Positions 7,218 to 14,809 of a DNA stretch of 31,680 bases are shown here, in pieces. How positions within the stretch are numbered: position 1 is the stretch's first letter; every line of letters begins with the position of its first letter. Source of the DNA: Aurantibrevibacter sp041747755. GTDB taxonomy: Bacteria; Bacteroidota; Bacteroidia; Flavobacteriales; Flavobacteriaceae. A program made the translations under genes and the position numbers. The stretch is taken from positions 1-31,680 of the forward strand of contig JBGTEN010000297.1 in the NCBI GenBank assembly GCA_041747755.1. The letters are read 5' to 3'. The notes under the pieces are model-generated. The model made no database searches and was not told the DNA's origin. It was given only the letters and a program-made list of their open reading frames with translations.

Positions 7218-8144
7218 TTAGCTGATGGGGTGGAAGTTCTCGACTACTTTTTTCAGGTTTTCAAGGTCGTCCTGTTTATAGGATTCGGTCGAACTGATAT
7301 GCCGATGTCCGGCCAGTTCCTGGACTTCTCTGATGTTGTACTGCTTCAACCAGTTTACGATCACGCTTGACCTGATATTATTGTTGTTGGTCACTTTTCT
7401 ATTGTAGTTTTTCAGCTTCTTGAGGATGGGCAGCAACAGTACGTTAAATTGTTCTGTCTTCAACGGGAACAACCTATGGTCATAAACGCCGATATGCTTT
7501 TGTATGATGGGTAATGTTTCCTCGATGTACTCTTTCATGGATATGATCTGCCAAGGTTTCAGCGGTATCTTCCTGGCCGCGTTCCTTCGGGTACTGGCAA
7601 TATAGATCGCCCCCCTTGACAGGTTTACGTCTTCTACCTTGAGCCGCAGAAAATTGTTGCTGACCAAGCCTTGATAGACCAACAGCCCTACGATCACTTT
7701 GTTCCTTTTGCCCGTGGCCCTAAAATAAAAACTGGTCTTTTTGTGGTCGTCGGTCTCATAGGAGTAATAAAGATCTTCGAGTTCGTCTGCGTCCAACAGG
7801 TTTTGCAGTACTTTTTTTGTCCCGCCCCTGACCATCAGTCCCTCCGCAATATTTTCGGCCAGATACCCTTTCTCTACCAGATGGTTAAAGTAATGCCGTA
7901 CGGCGGTCAAATGGACGTTGATGGTATTGCTCTGGTGGTTGGGCTTTAGTACCGCAATATAGTTCATCAGTTCTTTGTAGCTGATAGTGTCCATTTCGGT
8001 GGATTGCGATATGCACCAATGTTGTAATTTTTCAACGTATTGGCTGTAGGATTTTATGGTTCTCGGGCTGTGCCGAAGTCGCTGTAAATAGCTATGGTAA
8101 TCCTTCAGCGGTGAGCCTGCGCAGGCAATTATTTTTTTGCTCAT
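7218..8144 (-). CDS. Tyrosine recombinase B, module 1 (catalytic Arg I missing)
   Basis: A 308-aa protein with the XerC/XerD-type layout: N-terminal SAM-like DNA-binding domain (residues ~12-100) and C-terminal catalytic domain (~115-300). Arg of box II (IR258SS), His280 (LAGHRHIS) and the nucleophile Tyr289 (ESYKQ) are present. At the usual first catalytic Arg (motif GLR..E) the sequence reads YQGLVSNNFLRL, with Val161 instead. The box II His is Asn255. It may therefore act mainly as a structural or regulatory partner of recombinase A. Its ATG overlaps recombinase A's TGA (ATGA, 8144-8141), so the two are translationally coupled. Confidence 0.9.
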   Translation of the reverse strand: MSKKIIACAGSPLKDYHSYLQRLRHSPRTIKSYSQYVEKLQHWCISQSTEMDTISYKELMNYIAVLKPNHQSNTINVHLTAVRHYFNHLVEKGYLAENIAEGLMVRGGTKKVLQNLLDADELEDLYYSYETDDHKKTSFYFRATGKRNKVIVGLLVYQGLVSNNFLRLKVEDVNLSRGAIYIASTRRNAARKIPLKPWQIISMKEYIEETLPIIQKHIGVYDHRLFPLKTEQFNVLLLPILKKLKNYNRKVTNNNNIRSSVIVNWLKQYNIREVQELAGHRHISSTESYKQDDLENLKKVVENFHPIS

Positions 8145-9055
8145 AACGTTTTGATTAAATGAGTGTAAATCTGTGTGGCCTTTAATGAACTATGTCCCAA
8201 AAATTGTTGGATGTCCTCCAGTTTTACTTTCTGTTGTAAAAGATGGGTCGCAATGGAATGGCGCAGGCAATGTGGGGTAATATGTTTTTGTTTGAGTTCC
8301 TGGCAATCAGAGAGCGATAGAATGAACTCCAGCCTTCTGGCCATGTCCTGTCCTTGTAAGCGGTTACCGTAACGATTGATAAAAAAAGCTTCGTTGTTTC
8401 CGGTTAGGTAAAGTGGCCGTGCCTCGTACCGGTAATCCTCCAATATCCTAAGATTGTATTTGTTCAATGGTACATAGCGTTGTTTAAAGTTCTTCGCCTT
8501 TTTAACGAACAGGAGCGACCTGTCGAACAGGACATCGCCGATGTCAAGATTCGTTACTTCGCTACGGCGTAGCCCACAACTATATAGGCAGACCAAAAGT
8601 GCTTTGTCCCGTAATCTGGTCCGTAAAAATTGGCTGCTGTGGTCCGTTATTTCAAAGAGCTCCTTTATCTCCGTTTGGGTCAGCACTTCCTTTATTTCCG
8701 GATCCTTTTCCTCGAACCGCAGGTGTATCTTAAAGGTTTTCGCCCCGTGCTTTTTAAGGTATTCCCTGAACTTTTTGAGCGCACCCTGATGCTTGTTCAA
8801 ATAGGCTTTGCTGAGTCCACCGCTTTTATGCTCATGGCAACGTTCGTTGAGATATTTGTAATAGTCGTTGACGTTTTTCAGACCGATGTTTTCAATGGTA
8901 TTGATGTTGTGCCGTTCCAACCAGTAAAAGAACTCCTGCAAAAAAATGGGCATGTAATAGACCGTACTTTGGCTATACCCCAAGATGTCCAGCCATTCCT
9001 TGAAGTTTAGCAATAATGCTTTATAGCTTTGGTTTTTTAGTTTCAACTTTTTCAT
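8141..9055 (-). CDS. Tyrosine recombinase A, module 1 (complete catalytic set)
   Basis: A 304-aa XerC/XerD-type site-specific recombinase. The N-terminal core-binding domain (residues ~10-105) is followed by a catalytic domain with Arg163 (SCGLRRSEV), a beta-hairpin Lys in VKKAKNFKQR, His262-x-x-Arg265 (PHCLRHSIATHLL), His288 (FLGHSS) and Tyr297 (QIYTHL). It should cut and rejoin DNA through a 3'-phosphotyrosyl intermediate. It is the second gene of the ATPase - A - B operon. The 37-bp gap to the ATPase holds one GTGGCG copy of a conserved repeat set. The probable partner is recombinase B. Confidence 0.95.
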   Translation of the reverse strand: MKKLKLKNQSYKALLLNFKEWLDILGYSQSTVYYMPIFLQEFFYWLERHNINTIENIGLKNVNDYYKYLNERCHEHKSGGLSKAYLNKHQGALKKFREYLKKHGAKTFKIHLRFEEKDPEIKEVLTQTEIKELFEITDHSSQFLRTRLRDKALLVCLYSCGLRRSEVTNLDIGDVLFDRSLLFVKKAKNFKQRYVPLNKYNLRILEDYRYEARPLYLTGNNEAFFINRYGNRLQGQDMARRLEFILSLSDCQELKQKHITPHCLRHSIATHLLQQKVKLEDIQQFLGHSSLKATQIYTHLIKTL

Positions 9056-9081
9056 AGGGTCGGTCGTGTTTTTTGGATGTT

Positions 9082-9163
9082 GTGGCGCATTGTTATAACC
9101 CGCTGACTTTCTGCTTTATGGCTTCGCCATTTTGTGGGTGGCGACTTGGTGGCGATGTGGCGG
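9082..9163. repeat. GTGGCG repeat set, copy 1 (conserved with 16868-16950)
   Basis: GTGGCG occurs at 9082, 9138, 9149 and 9157, and an inverted CGCCA lies at 9125-9129 facing TGGCG 9139-9143. Module 2 has the same arrangement (16868, 16925, 16936 and ATGGCG at 16944) with spacings 57, 11 and 8 against 56, 11 and 8 here. In this copy most of it lies inside the ATPase 3' coding end; in module 2 it lies after the stop. This points to selection on the DNA rather than on the protein. Confidence 0.65.
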
Positions 9164-10694
9164 CATCGAGTCGATGCAGACAAGTGTTCAATGCATCATC
9201 TATTTGCTGTTTTAGATTGGTGTACTCATCCACGTCCACGACTTCAAAACAATAGCTCTTGCTTTGGGCTTTCCCTTTCCCTGCGGTAGGCGGGTTGACC
9301 CTACGGATATAGTTTTCTTCCAATAGTTGTTTGTTGTACCGTCTTAAGGTCGTTTCCTTTATGCGCAGGTTTCTACGGATTTCGGCATTCGTAAATCTGG
9401 TCTGCTTGTTTTCCTTTAAATATGCCTTAAGGCATTCTAAGTGGTTTCTTGTTGCCCCCGTGATCGTATCGCTTTTTCTAAGTAGTACTTCTGCAATCAG
9501 TTCGTTGGCTTCCATGATATCCTCGATGGTGGTCTCGATGTATTCCTCCCCGGTATTTTTATCATGTTGCCTGTGGCGCTGCCACTGTTTGTAAAATGTA
9601 ATGGCTTCTATGAACTGTAGATAATGACTGTTGGTTCTTCTGGGTTTAAATACAGATTCGGGCAGTTCCAGGTGCATTGCGTAAGGATTGATTATTTTGA
9701 CCGGCTTTAGTACCCGTTGCACATTTCTTAATAACTCTGCAGATTCTATTTGCTCCTGTTCATTTAATTGTCCCGCCGACACGGCGCGCTGGTAGTTCAT
9801 GATCCGTTTGTCCTGTTCTACGGATTCATCGATGTAGAGCAAAAAACTTCTGTTGCTGTTGTCCTCATAAATCGATTCTTGGGTAGTGCATCCCGCAACA
9901 CTTACAGGACCTTCGACCGTTAGGTGTATGGTTTTGGTAGTTCCTTTAACATCTTTATGGACGACCGTTTTTGTGATGCGCTTTTTCGATTGCAGCTCAC
10001 GTAAGGGATAGAGTACGCTTTCCGCCCCGTCCAAGTCCTCGATCAGAATCAATTTGTGTTGTAGTTCGGTACGGTTGAAGTAATAAAAGGCGTTGGCACT
10101 TAATACCGTGATCTCTATTTTATCCTCTTCGGGTATGAGTTCGGACACTTTTGATTGCAGGTGGGTCTTGCCGACCCCGGAACTTCCAAGACTGATACAA
10201 TGTAAAGGGTTTGCCGTTAAACGGCTTGTAAAAATTAAATACATTAACAGTCGATTATAGACTTCTCCGATAACACCGCTTTTGCCGATAAGTTCGTTGG
10301 TCAACTGTAAAAGGTTCTTTTTCTTTAGGAAGGTTTCGGCCTCCTTGATTTCCCGTGCGGATAGTTCTTTGTAAATGGGTGCAGCGACTTGCTGCTCCAA
10401 CAATAAGAATCGATGGCTTTCAAGTTCCTTGGTCAAGGCCTGCAAGGTCTGCCTTGTTACGCTCGTACCGATTTCCAACCGTTCGGCTATGGTTCTTGTA
10501 AATTTTTCGACCTGGTTGTCATTGTACAGATCAAGTGAGTGCCTTACCACGGTATGCTGTTCCGGTTTTTGTATCGATAGCGTAATTCGTAAGCTATCGA
10601 GTTTGTTGGTTTTCAATCCACCGAGGATGTGGATCTCAAAATATTGGGTGGTGTATCGGTAGTTATTGGGGTTGCTGGTGTTCAGAAGGTACAT
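9093..10694 (-). CDS. P-loop ATPase with C-terminal winged helix, module 1
   Basis: A 533-aa protein. The start is ATG 10694, not an ATG further upstream: the module 2 homologue aligns from there (MYLLNTSNPN against MTMLNTTNPN), and the consensus promoter at 10725-10755 lies outside the gene only with this choice. Walker A is GSSGVGKT (residues ~170-177) and Walker B is KLILIEDLDGAE (~214-225). An arginine-finger-like stretch EDNSNRSFLLYIDES follows. The C-terminus has a winged-helix motif (TNAEIRRNLRIKETTLRRYN). The ATPase core resembles those attached to primases in mobile elements. Its role in recombination, replication or target choice is not known. Compared with the homologue, ~30 extra C-terminal residues come from reading through the GTGGCG repeats. 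Confidence 0.85.
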   Translation of the reverse strand: MYLLNTSNPNNYRYTTQYFEIHILGGLKTNKLDSLRITLSIQKPEQHTVVRHSLDLYNDNQVEKFTRTIAERLEIGTSVTRQTLQALTKELESHRFLLLEQQVAAPIYKELSAREIKEAETFLKKKNLLQLTNELIGKSGVIGEVYNRLLMYLIFTSRLTANPLHCISLGSSGVGKTHLQSKVSELIPEEDKIEITVLSANAFYYFNRTELQHKLILIEDLDGAESVLYPLRELQSKKRITKTVVHKDVKGTTKTIHLTVEGPVSVAGCTTQESIYEDNSNRSFLLYIDESVEQDKRIMNYQRAVSAGQLNEQEQIESAELLRNVQRVLKPVKIINPYAMHLELPESVFKPRRTNSHYLQFIEAITFYKQWQRHRQHDKNTGEEYIETTIEDIMEANELIAEVLLRKSDTITGATRNHLECLKAYLKENKQTRFTNAEIRRNLRIKETTLRRYNKQLLEENYIRRVNPPTAGKGKAQSKSYCFEVVDVDEYTNLKQQIDDALNTCLHRLDAATSPPSRHPQNGEAIKQKVSGL

Positions 10695-10724
10695 AATTAT
10701 TATTTGACTAATTGGGCAACGGTT

Positions 10725-10755
10725 CAAAAATATATATATTTGCTTAATATATCAA
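10725..10755 (-). promoter_or_regulatory. Promoter of the ATPase-recombinase operon, module 1
   Basis: On the minus strand TTG (10755-10753), 20 nt, then TATTTTTG (10732-10725) match the consensus exactly. The ATG follows 30 nt later at 10694. Module 2 has the same element at the same distance (18537-18507). Confidence 0.75.
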
Positions 10756-10781
10756 ATTAATATTTATAAAATCACACCATG

Positions 10782-10812
10782 TTGATTGATAAAGCCTTAA
10801 AACGTACTTTTA
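10782..10812 (+). promoter_or_regulatory. Promoter of the XRE gene, module 1
   Basis: TTG (10782-10784), 20 nt, then TACTTTTA (10805-10812), one mismatch from consensus. Module 2 has the identical box with the identical spacing (18565-18595), and both end 19-20 nt before the XRE ATG. This conservation decides the XRE start at 10833. A second, perfect box (TTG 10712-10714, N20, TATATTTG 10735-10742) exists here only and could drive an alternative start at 10779. Confidence 0.7.
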
Positions 10813-10832
10813 TTGCTGTATTGGGCAATAGT

Positions 10833-11198
10833 ATGGATATCAGTAAGAACATTAAAAGGGTCAGGGAGGCCAAAGGCCTCTCTCAGAAAGAGGTCATTTC
10901 GGCCATTGGCATGGGCCCTGCGCAGTATTCCCGTATCGAGAACGGCAAGACCGACCCTTCGGTAGGTACTCTTGTCAAGATCGCCAAGGCACTGGGGGTC
11001 TCGATGGCGGAGCTTTTTTTGGAGAAGGACGTGCCGGGGGATTTCAGCTCGGTGGATACCACCCTGATGGAAAGGGTCTCCCTGATAGATGGGCTGACCA
11101 AGGAGGAACAGCAGACCATCTTCTCCATTCTCGATGCCTTTGTAGCTAAACGTAAACTTAAAAGTACCTTGAAGACAGTGCTTCAGGATATGGAGTAA
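10833..11198 (+). CDS. XRE-family helix-turn-helix regulator, module 1
   Basis: A 121-aa protein. Residues ~5-60 are an HTH_3/XRE domain (IKRVREAKGLSQKEVISAIG, then YSRIENGKTDPSVGTLVKIA). The C-terminal ~45 residues (LTKEEQQTIFSILDAFVAKR) are a helical tail. ATG 10833 is preferred over 10779 because the conserved promoter ends at 10812 and the product then has exactly the length of its 121-aa homologue at 18615-18980. The gene diverges from the ATPase-recombinase operon, so it probably represses that operon and itself from the shared 139-bp intergenic region. No terminator follows the stop, unlike the other XRE copies, and the next gene starts 15 bp later. Truncated or decayed relatives lie at 2254-2385 and 30656-30880. 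Confidence 0.9.
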   Translation: MDISKNIKRVREAKGLSQKEVISAIGMGPAQYSRIENGKTDPSVGTLVKIAKALGVSMAELFLEKDVPGDFSSVDTTLMERVSLIDGLTKEEQQTIFSILDAFVAKRKLKSTLKTVLQDME

Positions 11199-11213
11199 AA
11201 AAATTATTGCACA

Positions 11214-11396
11214 ATGATGATTACTTCTGGTCAATTTATTGTAGCCTTCATTGTTATTATCGGCATATTCCTTATTTCTTTTTTAGTCACTAGGTATACC
11301 AAATATGGCGGGGGGAGTAATTATGGGGCAGATAAAGACGGAGGCGAACACTCGCCTAATAATTGGGATGGCAGTAATATTGACATGGATTTGTAG
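11214..11396 (+). CDS. Small single-span membrane protein downstream of XRE
   Basis: A 60-aa protein starting MMITSGQFIVAFIVIIGIFL, with one strong membrane segment and then a short glycine-, asparagine- and aspartate-rich tail. It begins 15 bp after the XRE stop on the same strand, so it could be co-transcribed. I do not recognise a family, and it is not similar to the small membrane proteins at 4299 and 14049. It lies between the XRE 3' end and the immunity gene of cassette 2, which it meets tail to tail. It could be a late arrival with cassette 2. Confidence 0.5.
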   Translation: MMITSGQFIVAFIVIIGIFLISFLVTRYTKYGGGSNYGADKDGGEHSPNNWDGSNIDMDL

Positions 11397-11417
11397 TCTC
11401 TATTGTAACACATCTGC

Positions 11418-12281
11418 TTATTCCAATGTATCTTTTACGTAGAACTTCTTTTCGAAAAAAAGCTTCTTTGCACTATCAATAACATCCACTAAAGATGTAT
11501 CATTTTTATTAATCTTTAAAGTCTTTCCTTTTTCTAAGATATAGCCATTTAGCGTATGCTTCCCTTTTGTTTGAGGAATCAACCAAAATTCGGCCTCTTT
11601 TGCATTCTTCCCATAGGTAGAATCTATTTTTGTTTTATTGCCTTGTTCATCTTGACTCCAAAAATAAACCATGTAAAAATCGGATTTTTTTGATATTAGA
11701 GGTTCTAAATCAATTTTTCCAAGGGTAAGGTTTCTCAGGGGAAGAGTATCTTTTAAACTAATTGTAAAATAATTACTGCTATCACTTAAGATGGTACCGT
11801 TCTTTGTGTAGTATATGGTTTGATTTGGATACTGTTTATTTTTGATGTTCTCGTCTTTAGACAAATCTAAATATTCTACCTTCCGCTGTAATTTTCCTAC
11901 ACTGTCGTAAAAACTCCACCATCCTTTTAAAATAGTATCTATTACCTCTCCATTTGACATGATAGCTCCGTTTTCATAATACTTTTCATAAAATGTCTTG
12001 CCCTCATGACCGTATATCTTCACGGAAAGTTTTCCATCTTTATAAAATCCTCTTGTAGTATCCATTAATTTACCATTTCGGTAATATTCAATAGTTTTAA
12101 GCTCCCCAGATTTATAATATTCCCGTAATTCTCCGTTTTTTAAACCTTGGTCGTTATATTGTACCTTGGATAAAAGTTGACCTTCCTCATAATAGAATTT
12201 TTTTTCGTTCTTGCTAATGCAATTAATAAATAGAACAACACCGATTATCAATAAGGATTTTCTCATAATACCGCTTTCCAT
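11418..12281 (-). CDS. YwqK-like lipoprotein, putative immunity protein for Rhs cassette 2
   Basis: A 287-aa protein. A lipoprotein signal (MRKSLLIIGVVLFINC) fits better from the internal ATG at 12266, although ATG 12281 is also possible. Residues ~30-170 carry MORN-variant repeats of the YwqK type (FYYEEGQLLSKVQYNDQG, ELREYYKSGELKTIEYYRNG, GFYKDGKLSVKIYG). A beta-rich C-terminal part follows. YwqK-like proteins are found as partners of toxins and next to Rhs/polymorphic toxin genes. The gene starts 8 bp after the stop of Rhs cassette 2. A lipid-anchored periplasmic or outer-membrane location would suit immunity against a toxin acting in the envelope; this is inference. Confidence 0.75.
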   Translation of the reverse strand: MESGIMRKSLLIIGVVLFINCISKNEKKFYYEEGQLLSKVQYNDQGLKNGELREYYKSGELKTIEYYRNGKLMDTTRGFYKDGKLSVKIYGHEGKTFYEKYYENGAIMSNGEVIDTILKGWWSFYDSVGKLQRKVEYLDLSKDENIKNKQYPNQTIYYTKNGTILSDSSNYFTISLKDTLPLRNLTLGKIDLEPLISKKSDFYMVYFWSQDEQGNKTKIDSTYGKNAKEAEFWLIPQTKGKHTLNGYILEKGKTLKINKNDTSLVDVIDSAKKLFFEKKFYVKDTLE

Positions 12282-12289
12282 TTTGGGCT

Positions 12290-13939
12290 TTAGTTATTGT
12301 ATATTTGTTTTAATGAATCCAATTTTCTAGATGTTATCTCCTCCATTTTTCTTTCGGCATTTTGGATTGCCTTGGCAGAAGCCTTATTGACACTATCAAT
12401 TTGCGATGTTGCGACTTTGACCACTACATCTATTGTGCCTCCTGAAGCAGTAACCTTTGTAGGGCTGTTGATAGTGGTAGCGATGTTTGTTTCTCTTGTT
12501 GCAGTCATAGTTGCGGCATCAGGTTCATCTTTGTTTGCTGAAATCTCATTCATTGTCGATTCTGCTGCTTTAGCTCCTTTCTTAAATCCAGATCCTATAT
12601 CTTTTCCTAACTTCATACCATCGGTAACACTCTTATATTTGTTACCGGTTTTCTGTGAGCCAATAGCACTAGTGGCATCTATAATCGCATCTCCATTTAC
12701 AAATTCATCAACAGTACCATCAGTTGAATCACCTTCACCATTACCTTTTTTGCTATAAAAGTCCGTACCCCCATCGTCAGATGTCCTTTTTGGGTCTCCT
12801 TCAACATCTATTGGTCCTCCAAGAGCTTCTTTCAGGTCATTAAGAGCATGTTTAATATTGTTGCCCATACTCTTCACAGTTTCCGTGAATTCCATTTTAA
12901 ACACTTCCCATTTGGAAGAACAATCCACACCAGGAGGACAAGGTGCCATCCCATCATAATCGATAAAGAATATCGGATTGTCAAACGCATAGTTATAAGG
13001 CGAGTGCCTTCTCATCTGCTCCGCCAACGGGTCAAGGTTCATCCACCTTCCCAGTGCCGGGTCATAGTTTCTGGCCGTTACGTCATACCAGGCAAGGTCG
13101 AGCTCGTCCTGATATTCCTTGCCGCCGAACATGTACTTTTTGGCTACCGAGTTCCCATAGGGAGAAACGTTGCCGTTATACCCTTTATGGGACAATCCGA
13201 ATGGATAGTAGTTGGATTCCTTTACGATTTCGTTTGCAGGGTCTATCGTTCCGTTCCCATCCGCATCCGTATAGCTCAACCTTGTGTTGCCAAGGTGGTC
13301 CTTATATTCGTAGACGTAATCGAAGCCAGCTGAGTAGTCCTCCACATCCTTGGGCATGGTGTACCCTTCCGGTTGTCTGAAGAACTGTAAAACGCTGTTC
13401 TCATAGATGAAGTTGCCTGTATAATCAGTTGTTGTCACAGAATTTTCCAAGTTGTTGGTTGTGATTTTTCTCATTTTGGTTCCGGTTGCATCGTAAATAT
13501 AAGAAATTGTACCATTATTCCCACCTCCGTTGATGGAAATTTGCACGGGAAGGTTTAAGTGGTTGTATAGAATACCTGAAGTCACAGGCCCTCCAATGTA
13601 CTTATTTAAGTCCATTACCATATTTCCATTATCATCATATCTATATTCGGTTTCCAGTTCGGCACCGTCCTTAAATCCTTGTGCGGCACTTGCAGCAACA
13701 TCATCATCAACAGCTTTAAGTTGATTTCCGTTATAGGTATAGGTAAGGTCGTCCATCAGTCCAAAGGTCGTCGCACCTAAATTGGTATGCCCCTGTCTCT
13801 CCAAAGAAAGAATATTCCCGTTTTTGTCATAAGTAATGGGATCTGTTAGATTTCCCGAAACATCATGCCCCCCAAGATTGTAATGGCCCGTATTGTCCAA
13901 TGCCCCTGTAATTCTGTTTAGCGCATCGTAGGTATACCT
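12290..13939 (-). CDS. Orphan Rhs C-terminal cassette 2, 5'-truncated
   Basis: The frame is open from a TGA at 13952-13954, and Rhs homology begins at ~13939 with RYTYDALNRITGALDNTG; no ATG lies near this edge (TTG 13900 is the first alternative start). Core motifs include NGNILSLERQG, YNHLNLPVQI, NFIYENSVLQFF, DHLGNTRLSYTDADGNG, YYPFGLSHKGYNGN and DPALGRWMNLDPLAEQ. The variable tip starts after IDYDGMAP (last ~230 residues) and contains a Gly/Asp-rich linker. It ends in a long helical, Ala/Thr-rich part (AIQNAERKMEEITSRKLDSL). I recognise no toxin family. It lacks signal peptide and N-terminal half, so it looks like a displaced tip waiting for or left by recombination. It keeps ~250 residues more of the core than cassette 1. 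Confidence 0.8.
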   Translation of the reverse strand, partial: RYTYDALNRITGALDNTGHYNLGGHDVSGNLTDPITYDKNGNILSLERQGHTNLGATTFGLMDDLTYTYNGNQLKAVDDDVAASAAQGFKDGAELETEYRYDDNGNMVMDLNKYIGGPVTSGILYNHLNLPVQISINGGGNNGTISYIYDATGTKMRKITTNNLENSVTTTDYTGNFIYENSVLQFFRQPEGYTMPKDVEDYSAGFDYVYEYKDHLGNTRLSYTDADGNGTIDPANEIVKESNYYPFGLSHKGYNGNVSPYGNSVAKKYMFGGKEYQDELDLAWYDVTARNYDPALGRWMNLDPLAEQMRRHSPYNYAFDNPIFFIDYDGMAPCPPGVDCSSKWEVFKMEFTETVKSMGNNIKHALNDLKEALGGPIDVEGDPKRTSDDGGTDFYSKKGNGEGDSTDGTVDEFVNGDAIIDATSAIGSQKTGNKYKSVTDGMKLGKDIGSGFKKGAKAAESTMNEISANKDEPDAATMTATRETNIATTINSPTKVTASGGTIDVVVKVATSQIDSVNKASAKAIQNAERKMEEITSRKLDSLKQIYNN

Positions 13940-14048
13940 AGAGTAAAAAAATCAACATCGGTTGCGTTTTTGCCCGATGGGGGCATCAAAAAAATGTTTT
14001 TCAGTAAGTTTAAGAACGTTTTCTTAACTAAGATAAATATAACGTTTT

Positions 14049-14243
14049 TCAACTCTTTTTATTGCTATTTTTCCTACGTTTCCAACCCTTCTTAATAGCC
14101 TTCATTATTTTGGTAATAGGGAGGACTTGCGATAACGATATTATCTCCTTGTTCACTGCCTGCATTTTCTTTATGGGCATTATCCAGTAGGCCACCAGTA
14201 CCAGTAAAAAGGTCGAACAGATTATAATTAGATTTTCACTCAT
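14049..14243 (-). CDS. Small single-span membrane protein, paralogue of 4299-4481
   Basis: A 64-aa protein: MSENLIIICSTFLLVLVAYW, then IMPIKKMQAVNKEI and a very basic end (AIKKGWKRRKNSNKKS). It matches the 60-aa protein at 4299-4481 over the whole length, and both precede an orphan Rhs cassette by ~100 bp. The intervening DNA is also partly alike, including the block AGAACGTTTT at 4251-4260 and 14011-14020. A small hairpin (GCCC/GGGC at ~13972-13983) lies downstream. Its function is unknown. Confidence 0.65.
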   Translation of the reverse strand: MSENLIIICSTFLLVLVAYWIMPIKKMQAVNKEIISLSQVLPITKIMKAIKKGWKRRKNSNKKS

Positions 14244-14612
14244 GACTTTATGTTTATACTATATATCATATTTTAACATTCACTCCTTCAAGCAAGGTAT
14301 TTATTGGATTCATTTTAAAAAAGGACAGGTGTCTACCGTGGTCGTTTTACTACACATGGCATGGCATCTTGGCGTACTACGGCGAACATAATATTTGCTT
14401 TCGATTCTACGTGTAACATGAACAATGGTAAATCCGTAGTTACACTAAAAACATTTGGGCCTATTAAGTCCTCGCACTTCATAGTATTAGTTTTGGTAAA
14501 ATCTGGGGCGGCCAGATCTTGGGATGTGGAAGGAAGCCCGCGGATAGTTCCCGACGGTAGCGTTTTAAAAAAGAACGATTTTGCTGTTGGCGGTGCGTGG
14601 GGAATCGATCTT
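14244..14612. other. 369-bp gap without a supported gene
   Basis: An 85-codon plus-strand frame (14361-14618) has no family features, runs into the repeat at 14613 and has no consensus promoter, so I do not call it. A block near 14310-14335 resembles the equivalent stretch upstream of the first small membrane gene (~4577-4592). Confidence 0.4.
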
Positions 14613-14659
14613 TTTTAAAATGATAGGCAAGCGACGATTGAGCGTCCCGCAAGAGTGAG
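14613..14659. repeat. Dispersed ~48-bp repeat, copy 2
   Basis: This stretch matches 5563-5611 in the same orientation (TTTTAAAA, TGATAGG, a variable middle, and the identical GTCCCGCAAGAGTG apart from its first base). Here it lies ~60 bp from the long hairpin at 14718. Confidence 0.65.
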
Positions 14660-14717
14660 TTTTTTTGTTACTGGTTCGGGAGTTTTCTTTGGGTTCGAGG
14701 CCAGCGGTGGAAGAGCG

Positions 14718-14809
14718 GCTATTTTGCATAATAGCAGTTATGGCTTACGGCTTTGGCGGTGCGCCGGCCTTGTGCGGCCGCTACCATAACTTCTATTATG
14801 TAACATAGC
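14718..14809. repeat. Long inverted repeat with 26-bp arms beside module 2
   Basis: Arm 14718-14743 (starts GCTATTTTGCATAATAG) and arm 14784-14809 (ends CTATTATGTAACATAGC) are complementary at ~23 of 26 positions. The 40-nt loop is G+C-rich and carries its own small hairpin (CGGCC/GGCCG around TTGTGC, ~14765-14780). The right arm and its flank match the left arm of the structure at 4924-4998 on the other strand. It lies ~190 bp downstream of recombinase B. A folded attachment site is the leading idea; a structured RNA is the alternative. Confidence 0.75.

Larger units (their letters stand above)
7218..11198. mobile_element. Recombinase module 1 (XRE / ATPase / tandem tyrosine recombinases)
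   Basis: The genes are an XRE regulator (plus strand) diverging from a minus-strand operon of ATPase, recombinase A and recombinase B. The same four genes recur in the same order, with the same 4-bp recombinase overlap and the same divergent promoter spacing, at 15001-18980. Protein similarity is roughly 50-70% by eye, so the copies are related but old. I cannot define exact ends. Candidate cis elements are the hairpin at 4924-4998, the GTGGCG repeats at 9082-9163, and the XRE 3' end, where homology to flanking remnants stops. Confidence 0.75.

Noticed and set aside
10779..10832. N-terminal extension of the module 1 XRE protein from ATG 10779
   Set aside because: A promoter conserved with module 2 lies inside this stretch, and the 121-aa homologue has no such extension. 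A second promoter box upstream leaves a small chance that it is used.
14361..14618. 85-codon plus-strand frame
   Set aside because: No recognisable domain, no promoter box, and its end lies inside the dispersed 48-bp repeat.
14718..14809. Classical integron attC site
   Set aside because: The hairpin shape is attC-like, but the RYYYAAC/GTTRRRY core sites are not found and the recombinases are an A/B pair, not an IntI. Kept only as a hairpin site of unknown type.
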